Shown here piece after piece: positions 58,638 through 64,000 of a stretch of 64,000 bases of DNA. The notes beneath the pieces were generated by a model that was given only the letters and a program-made list of their open reading frames with translations, was not told the DNA's origin and did not search any database. Location of the stretch: contig NZ_LMFZ01000047.1 in assembly GCF_001427305.1 (NCBI RefSeq), positions 102,696 to 166,695 of the forward strand, read 5' to 3'. Each line of letters starts with the position of its first letter. Position 1 is the first letter of the stretch. This stretch comes from Duganella sp. Root1480D1 (GTDB lineage: Bacteria; Pseudomonadota; Gammaproteobacteria; Burkholderiales; Burkholderiaceae_D). Made by a program: the position numbers and the translations under genes.

Positions 58638-59402
58638 ATGCCCGAAGGACCATCGATCGTCATCCTCACCGAACAGGTGCGCGCTTTTGAAGGCCGCACC
58701 ATTTCCTCCGCCAGCGGGAACAGCAAGGCACTGCCCTTCGACGAACTGCCCGGCCAGCCGATCCTGTCGCTGCGCAGCTGGGGCAAGCATTTCCTGATCG
58801 AGCTGCCGCTGTACACACTGCGCGTGCATTTCCTGATGTTCGGCAGCTACCGCATCGACGAACGCAAGGAAGGCGCGGCGCCGCGGCTGTCGCTGCAGTT
58901 TGAAGAAGGCGGCGAGCTGAATTTCTATTCCTGCTCGATCAAGCTGGTGGAAGGTGAGCTGGAGCAGGCCTACGATTGGCGCACGGACGTCATGTCCGAA
59001 CACTGGAGCCCGCGCCTGGCGCTGAAAAGGCTGCGCGAAAATCCCGAGCGATTGGTGTGCGATGTTTTACTCGACCAGAGTATCTTTGCCGGTGTTGGCA
59101 ATATTATTAAAAACGAAGTATTGTTCCGATTGCGCATTCATCCTCTCTCTACGGTAATCAACTTGCCACAAGGAAAGTTGCGGGAATTGGTGAAGCAGGC
59201 ACGCCAATATAGTTTTGAGTTCAAAACCTGGAAGCAGGCATTCGAATTGAAAAAACATTGGCAGGTACATAATCGCCGTGACTGTCCGCGTTGTAATATC
59301 AAGCTGCACCGAGCCCACCTCGGGCTCACCCAGCGCCGCACTTTCTGGTGCGAGCGCTGTCAGAAGCGTTACGGCGACGCAGTTGATGTTGTAAAGATTT
59401 AG
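58638..59402 (+). CDS. Fpg/Nei-family DNA glycosylase (endonuclease VIII-like)
   Basis: This 254-residue enzyme removes damaged bases and nicks DNA. It begins MPEGPSI, where Pro2 and Glu3 are catalytic. FHLL-like HFLMFGSYR and QSIFAGVGNIIKNEVLF (the H2TH helix pair) follow, and the C-terminal zinc finger is CPRCN with CERCQ. AAGGAGG precedes this ATG, so the longer frame from 58539 is rejected. From about 59050 the codon choice turns markedly A/T-rich compared with the first half, which is odd for this genome. Confidence 0.93.
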   Translation: MPEGPSIVILTEQVRAFEGRTISSASGNSKALPFDELPGQPILSLRSWGKHFLIELPLYTLRVHFLMFGSYRIDERKEGAAPRLSLQFEEGGELNFYSCSIKLVEGELEQAYDWRTDVMSEHWSPRLALKRLRENPERLVCDVLLDQSIFAGVGNIIKNEVLFRLRIHPLSTVINLPQGKLRELVKQARQYSFEFKTWKQAFELKKHWQVHNRRDCPRCNIKLHRAHLGLTQRRTFWCERCQKRYGDAVDVVKI

Positions 59403-59514
59403 CTCATCCAGTATTGCCTGTTGTTAATAACAATGGGTAGGACTACAATCATTTTGATGCGCCTAAAAATTGCGCATCATCCAGGACTGTGTGTCACATT
59501 TGGAATTTGCCAAT

Positions 59515-61020
59515 ATGTCTTTCTTGTCTTCTGCTACGCCCAAACTTGCGCCGTGGCGAATCCTGTTGGTCGATGACGAACCCGATATCCACGACATCAC
59601 CAAGCTGACACTGAGCCGCTTCCGGCTGGAAGGCCGCGGCCTGACTTTCCTGCATGCCTACAGCGGCGCCGAAGCGAAAGAAGTACTGACAAAAGAAAAA
59701 GACATCGCCCTGGTGTTCCTCGACGTGGTGATGGAGCGCGAAGACTCGGGCCTGGAAGTGGCGCGCTGGATGCGCCAGGACCTCGACAACCAGTTCACCC
59801 GCATCGTGCTGCGCACCGGCCAGCCGGGCCAGGCGCCAGAAGAACGCGTGATCGTCAATTACGACATCAACGATTACAAGGAAAAGACCGAGCTCGATCG
59901 CACCAAGCTGTTCACCACCACCTTCGCCGCCCTGCGCGCCTACCGCGACATCATGAAGGTGGAAGAAGCGCGCCGGCAGCAAATGCATTACCGCGAAGGC
60001 CTGGAGCGCGTGATTGCCGCCTCGGCCCACATCTTCCAGGCGCGCAACCTGAAGGACTTCGCCAACGGCTTGCTGCAGCAAGTGGTGGCGCTGCTGCGCC
60101 TGGAGCAAAGCATGCTGGTGCGGCTGCGCGGCGCCAGCGCCGTCAGCGGCGAGACCGATTACGAAGTGCTGGCCCAGATCGGCCAGGACGAAGACAGCCT
60201 GCTGACGCCGCAGTTGCTGGCCCAGCTCAAGGACGCTGAACGCAACCGCATTTCGCGCATGACCGGCGACACCTTTGTCGGCTACTTCCCGAACAGCAGC
60301 GGCAAGGCTTCGCTGCTGGTGCTGAAGGGCGTGGAAGAGATTTCCGAGATCGACCAGCAGCTACTCGAGATATTCTGCAGCGGCGTGGCGATTGCCTTCG
60401 ACAATATTCTGCTGACGCAGGAAATCACCGACACCCAGGCCGAACTGATCATGCGCCTGGGCGACGTGGTCGAATCGCGCTCCAACGAGGCAGGCAACCA
60501 CGTGCGCCGCATGGCCGAATTCTGCCACCTGCTGGCCACCGCGGCCGGCATGCCGGAAGAAGAAACCGCCGTGCTCAAACACGCGGCGCCGATGCACGAC
60601 ATCGGCAAGATCGCCACCCCGGACTCTGTGCTTTTGAAGCCCGGCAAGCTCGATGCAGCCGAATGGGAAATCATGAAGCAGCACCCGTCGGTCGGCCTGT
60701 CGATCCTGGACGGCTCGCAGCGGCCGATCCTGAAGGCCGCCGCCGTGATCGCCCACCAGCACCACGAGAAGTTCGACGGCAGCGGCTATCCGCAAGGCCT
60801 GAAGGGCTACGACATCCATGAATACGCCCGCATCGTGGCAGTGTCCGACGTGTTCGACGCGCTGATGCACAAGCGCTGCTACAAGGACGCCTGGCCGGTC
60901 GAGAAAGTGGTGGAGCACATGCGCGAGGTGGCGGGCAGCCACCTCGACCCGAAATACGTAGAACTGATGGTGCAGAACATCGACAAGGCGCTCGCGATCA
61001 ACGAGCGCTTCCCTGACTAA
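59515..61020 (+). CDS. Response regulator with DUF3369 and HD-GYP phosphodiesterase domain
   Basis: This 501-residue protein has a receiver domain (ILLVDDEPDIHD, phosphoacceptor in LVFLDVVME), DUF3369 in the middle and an HD-GYP domain from about residue 310. HAAPMHDIGKIATPD holds the HD pair and HHEKFDGSGYPQGLKG the GYP motif, so c-di-GMP hydrolysis is likely when phosphorylated. I start at MSFLSSATPK, near the usual receiver start; an in-frame codon at 59470 would add 15 residues. The GAF-type histidine kinase at the right end, convergent with it, is a possible partner. Confidence 0.93.
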   Translation: MSFLSSATPKLAPWRILLVDDEPDIHDITKLTLSRFRLEGRGLTFLHAYSGAEAKEVLTKEKDIALVFLDVVMEREDSGLEVARWMRQDLDNQFTRIVLRTGQPGQAPEERVIVNYDINDYKEKTELDRTKLFTTTFAALRAYRDIMKVEEARRQQMHYREGLERVIAASAHIFQARNLKDFANGLLQQVVALLRLEQSMLVRLRGASAVSGETDYEVLAQIGQDEDSLLTPQLLAQLKDAERNRISRMTGDTFVGYFPNSSGKASLLVLKGVEEISEIDQQLLEIFCSGVAIAFDNILLTQEITDTQAELIMRLGDVVESRSNEAGNHVRRMAEFCHLLATAAGMPEEETAVLKHAAPMHDIGKIATPDSVLLKPGKLDAAEWEIMKQHPSVGLSILDGSQRPILKAAAVIAHQHHEKFDGSGYPQGLKGYDIHEYARIVAVSDVFDALMHKRCYKDAWPVEKVVEHMREVAGSHLDPKYVELMVQNIDKALAINERFPD

Positions 61021-61026
61021 GGAACG

Positions 61027-61045
61027 ACGGCGCCATCGGCGCCGT
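61027..61045 (+). terminator. Terminator of the HD-GYP gene
   Basis: An 8-bp stem ACGGCGCC/GGCGCCGT with an ATC loop starts six bases after the stop codon and is followed by TCTCTTT. The same stem could serve the convergent gene that ends at 61051. Confidence 0.7.
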
Positions 61046-61050
61046 TCTCT

Positions 61051-62025
61051 TTACTTGCCCGCTATTGCGGCGGCAAGCGCATCGACTTCCTCCAGCGAGC
61101 TGTCGTGCATGCATAGCTGCAGGCCGTGGTCGAGTTTTCCCGCGATTTTGGCGTAGCTCAGGACTTTTCCATTCAGGAGCAAAGCCATGTCTTTCCCGAT
61201 ATGCGACGAAGTCCATTCGCCAACCGCCTGCGCAGCGGCAGGCAGCAGCAGCAAATGCAGCGATGGATATTCGAAATTGCCGCTATCGCAGCTCCAATAA
61301 GCGGAAGTGCCCCGTATGCCTGCCTCGGTTGCAATCGCCTCGCTGCTGACCCAGACCCGGGACTTTCCGGACCGCGGGCGCCACCAGCTTGCTTCGCTCA
61401 TGCCCGCAACGGGGCTGTAGCTGGCTGCCACCAGCTGCAGTTTCAGCGTCGAAGTCCCAGTGCTGGCATATACCGGCTCCGGCCGCCCTTCCTTCAAGGC
61501 GTTTGCCAGGACGCTGATGCGCTCATAGACGTCGAATGGCAACTGGACCTTCCAGCACGATGCCTCCTGGACGACAGAAAAGACTTTCCTGGCGTCTTGC
61601 TCGCCGTCCAGCCCGGATACGCGATACGAAACCGTGACGTCCTTTCCAGTCCCCCATTGCTTGCGAGATGAAGAAGTCCCCAGGATCCGCACACGATAGC
61701 TCGCCCTGCGGGCCAGGCCCGCCGCCAGGTACGCCGATACCAGTTCGCTGGCGCCCAGCTGCCTGACACGCTCGCTGCTCCAATCCTCACCAAGAAAGCG
61801 TTGGCGAAAGGCTGCAGCGCCGGGTGCATAGCGGTCGTCCAGCAGTTGCCGGATTCGTTCGGCATAATCTTGCAGGGATTCGGCCTCCAGCAGCCGCGTC
61901 GAGCGGGCGGGATCCGTCACCCCAAGTGAAACGAACTGGGACGCCGCTGCTTCCGCATTCCTGGGGCAATCCCCTGCCTGTACCGCCAATGGCAGCAGGC
62001 CGGCTATAAAAATCGCCGACCTCAC
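61051..62025 (-). CDS. Exported protein with SecDF head-like C-terminal domain
   Basis: This 324-residue protein has a short signal peptide (SAIFIAGLLPLAVQA-G). The first 180 residues match nothing I know, with a conserved-looking VTVSYRVSG and KVFSVVQEASCWKVQLPF. The last 110 residues resemble the periplasmic head subdomain of SecD: SSEAIATEAGIR, AAQAVGEWTSSHIGKDMALL, LNGKVLSYAKIAGKL and an EE.. ALAAAI ending. The membrane parts of SecD are absent. It starts at GTG, directly after the TAG of the kinase gene, so the two are translated from one message. Confidence 0.65.
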   Translation of the reverse strand: MRSAIFIAGLLPLAVQAGDCPRNAEAAASQFVSLGVTDPARSTRLLEAESLQDYAERIRQLLDDRYAPGAAAFRQRFLGEDWSSERVRQLGASELVSAYLAAGLARRASYRVRILGTSSSRKQWGTGKDVTVSYRVSGLDGEQDARKVFSVVQEASCWKVQLPFDVYERISVLANALKEGRPEPVYASTGTSTLKLQLVAASYSPVAGMSEASWWRPRSGKSRVWVSSEAIATEAGIRGTSAYWSCDSGNFEYPSLHLLLLPAAAQAVGEWTSSHIGKDMALLLNGKVLSYAKIAGKLDHGLQLCMHDSSLEEVDALAAAIAGK

Positions 62026-63987
62026 CTAAGACGCCTGCTTGCGCTGGTCGCGCGGGAAACGCAGGTGGTAGTGCAAGCCCATGCCGGGCGAGCTGACCAC
62101 CTTTACCGTGCCGCCCAGCGGGCCGGTCACCAGGTTGTACAGGATGTGCGCGCCCAGGCCGCTGCCGCCGGAGCCGCGCTTGGTGGTGAAGAAGGGATCG
62201 AACAACTGCTGCAGCGTGGTGGAATCCATGCCAACACCGTCATCGCTGTAGTCGAACAGCACGTGGTCGCCATCGAGCTTGCCGGTGATGCGGATGGTGC
62301 CCTTTTGCCCCTCTTCAAACCCGTGCACCAGCGAATTGACCACCATATTGGTGACGATCTGCGAGACAGCGCCGGGGAAGCTTTCGCAATGGATGTCCGG
62401 TGGGCAGTCGACGTCGACGGCAATCGGTTTGCCTTTCAGCTTGGGCTGCAGCGACAACAGTACTTCGTCCAGGTATTTGCGCAGGTTGAAGTGGCGGATA
62501 TTGTCGGAAGACTGGTCCACCGCCACCTGCTTGAAGCTGCGCACCAGGGCGGCGGCGCGCTGGGTGTTGGTGGTCATGATCTTGAGCGACTGGTCGACCG
62601 TATCGAAGAACTGCTGCAAGCCGTCTTCGTCGAGCGTCCCTTCGGCCAGGTCCAGGCGGCACAGGCGCAGCTCTTCCACCAGATGGCTGGTGGCCGTCAC
62701 GCAGATGCCAAGCGGGGTGTTGATCTCGTGCGCTACGCCGGCCACCAGGCGGCCCAGCGAGGCGAGCTTCTCTTGCCGCACCAGTTCCGATTGCGCCGTC
62801 TGCAATTGCGTCAGCGCGGTGGCCAGTGCGGAGTTCTGTTCTTCCAGTTCGGCCTTGGCACGGCGGATCGCGAGGTCGGCGCGGGTGCGCGCGATGGCGG
62901 CCGCCGTGTGGTTGGCAACATAGGCCAGGATATCCAGTTCGGCCTGCGAGTACACCACCGACGCGTCGTAGCTTTGCACAATGATCACGCCCAGCGCCTG
63001 CTCGCCCACCATCATGGGACAGCCCATCCAGCTGGCGATGCCCTGGTTGCCAAGCGGTTCATTGATTTCGCCGCCAGCCATCAAGGCTGCGAACGCGGCT
63101 CCGTCCAGCAGCATGGGTTGGCGCTTCTTCAGCACGAAAGAGCTCATGCCGACGCCGTATTCGAAACGCTTGAGCGGCGCTTCCAGGTCTTTCTCGTCGA
63201 CGAAATAAGGGATCGAGATTTCGTCGCGCTTCGGGTGGTACAACGCGATCAGGAAATTGCGGGCGGTGATCAGGCTGCCGACGATGTCGTGCAGGCGGGC
63301 ATACAGCACGCCGGCATCCGATTCGGCGGAGGCGGAGGCGGACAGGCTGGCAATTTCATACAGTGCGCGCTGCAAGCGTTCGGCCTTGCTGCGCTCGGCC
63401 ACTTCGCGTTCCAGTTCCAGCGTGCGTTCGCGCACGGCGCGCTCCAGCCGGTCCATGCTCTGCAAGCCTTGCAGGGCGCTCGACACGTGGTTGGCGATCT
63501 GCGCGAACAGGGCCTGGTCTTCCTCGCTGTAGGTATGCTCCTTGTCGTAACTCTGGATCACCATGGCGCCGATCACTTCATGGCCTTGGTCCAGCAGCGG
63601 GCACCCAACCCAATGTTCGGCAATGGTGCCGACGCCGAATACCTCATTCTCTTCACGGGCGCGGTGTTCATCGCCCGTCATCACCAGGCGTTGCTTGTTC
63701 AGGATCACCCAGGCGGTGGGCGACTGGTCGGGCGTGGCCAACTGCACCAGTTGGTCCTTGTAGGGATGGTCGTCGACTTCATCGACAAAATAGACGAAAC
63801 GCACCGCATTGCCGGGTGCATCGCGGTCGCTCAGGGCCACATAGAAATTCGAGGCGTACATGATGCGGCCCAGCGCCGCGTGCACGGACTGCAGGAAGAC
63901 CGTGATATCGGTGCAACTGTTGGACAGCTTGCCAATTTCCAGCAGGATTTCCTGGACGGCCTCCAGGCGGCGCAGACGGCTTTCCAT
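62026..63987 (-). CDS. Sensor histidine kinase with two GAF domains
   Basis: This 653-residue protein has no membrane helix. GAF domains lie at about residues 15-180 and 225-385; both share the paired motifs IxYFVDE and VIIVQSYD, indicating internal duplication. A coiled-coil linker leads to the phosphoacceptor His in GVAHEINTPLG and an ATPase domain (VNSLVHGFEE as N box, DDGVGM, FFTTKRGSGGSGLGAHI). It should read a cytoplasmic small molecule. Its promoter is outside the window. The cognate regulator may be the HD-GYP protein, but that is inference. Confidence 0.93.
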   Translation of the reverse strand: MESRLRRLEAVQEILLEIGKLSNSCTDITVFLQSVHAALGRIMYASNFYVALSDRDAPGNAVRFVYFVDEVDDHPYKDQLVQLATPDQSPTAWVILNKQRLVMTGDEHRAREENEVFGVGTIAEHWVGCPLLDQGHEVIGAMVIQSYDKEHTYSEEDQALFAQIANHVSSALQGLQSMDRLERAVRERTLELEREVAERSKAERLQRALYEIASLSASASAESDAGVLYARLHDIVGSLITARNFLIALYHPKRDEISIPYFVDEKDLEAPLKRFEYGVGMSSFVLKKRQPMLLDGAAFAALMAGGEINEPLGNQGIASWMGCPMMVGEQALGVIIVQSYDASVVYSQAELDILAYVANHTAAAIARTRADLAIRRAKAELEEQNSALATALTQLQTAQSELVRQEKLASLGRLVAGVAHEINTPLGICVTATSHLVEELRLCRLDLAEGTLDEDGLQQFFDTVDQSLKIMTTNTQRAAALVRSFKQVAVDQSSDNIRHFNLRKYLDEVLLSLQPKLKGKPIAVDVDCPPDIHCESFPGAVSQIVTNMVVNSLVHGFEEGQKGTIRITGKLDGDHVLFDYSDDGVGMDSTTLQQLFDPFFTTKRGSGGSGLGAHILYNLVTGPLGGTVKVVSSPGMGLHYHLRFPRDQRKQAS

Positions 63988-64000
63988 CTTATTCCCAAGG

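Overview
The window is a GC-rich, densely coded stretch of a Gram-negative chromosome. The gene set points to a betaproteobacterium of the family Oxalobacteraceae, close to Massilia, Duganella or Telluria. The pointers are the protein styles, several c-di-GMP enzymes, and the short hairpin repeats between genes. This placement is inference; no rRNA marker is present. I see no tRNA, rRNA, CRISPR array, prophage or intact insertion sequence. No gene-free stretch exceeds about 300 bases; the longest, 44546-44838, holds a structured repeat.

Bases 1-11661 (minus strand) form a cell-surface polysaccharide region. rfbBDAC make dTDP-L-rhamnose. wzm and wzt encode an ABC exporter of the O-antigen type, whose Wzt carries a carbohydrate-binding C-terminal domain. 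The last gene runs off the left edge and fuses a methyltransferase, a kinase-like domain, a coiled coil of seven exact-length 14-residue repeats, and a family 2 glycosyltransferase. It resembles the WbdD chain terminator and ruler with a glycosyltransferase added. Most of these genes overlap by a few bases. A separate glycosyltransferase, galU and galE lie upstream.

Bases 11889-18394 hold a tandem pair of PhoA-type alkaline phosphatases with a small exported protein behind a good Pho box, then a PAS-GAF-GGDEF protein, then an ECF sigma factor, ferritin-like protein and cytochrome c operon. Bases 18508-26452 carry a chemoreceptor, a coiled-coil protein, a penicillin-acylase-type lipoprotein, a glutathione transferase, an exported cyanophycinase-like protein, a DUF2058 protein and a CAP-domain protein.

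Bases 26539-35163 (plus strand) form a long tightly packed run: NTF2-like protein, TPR protein, haloperoxidase-type hydrolase, catalase, YcaC-type hydrolase, XapX, amidohydrolase, DoxX and DUF1275. It looks like a peroxide or electrophile defence unit. Bases 35137-42276 hold a LuxR-type regulator, a CsgG-like lipoprotein, a membrane GGDEF-EAL protein, an M1 aminopeptidase, a GNAT enzyme and a MazG-like enzyme.

Bases 42281-44838 hold a small possible RNA-repair module: a Thg1-like 3'-5' polymerase and a polynucleotide-kinase-like P-loop protein, followed by what looks like a decayed third member. A striking direct and inverted repeat array with a central palindrome lies upstream. Bases 44839-64000 carry a DEAD-box helicase with two DbpA-type domains, an SDR, an M28 peptidase, a CHASE-PAS-GGDEF-EAL protein, a host-attachment-type protein, a dienelactone hydrolase, a sugar dehydrogenase, a thioesterase, a DUF3016 protein, PhoX with its own Pho box, an Fpg/Nei glycosylase, an HD-GYP response regulator, a SecDF-head-like exported protein and a double-GAF histidine kinase.
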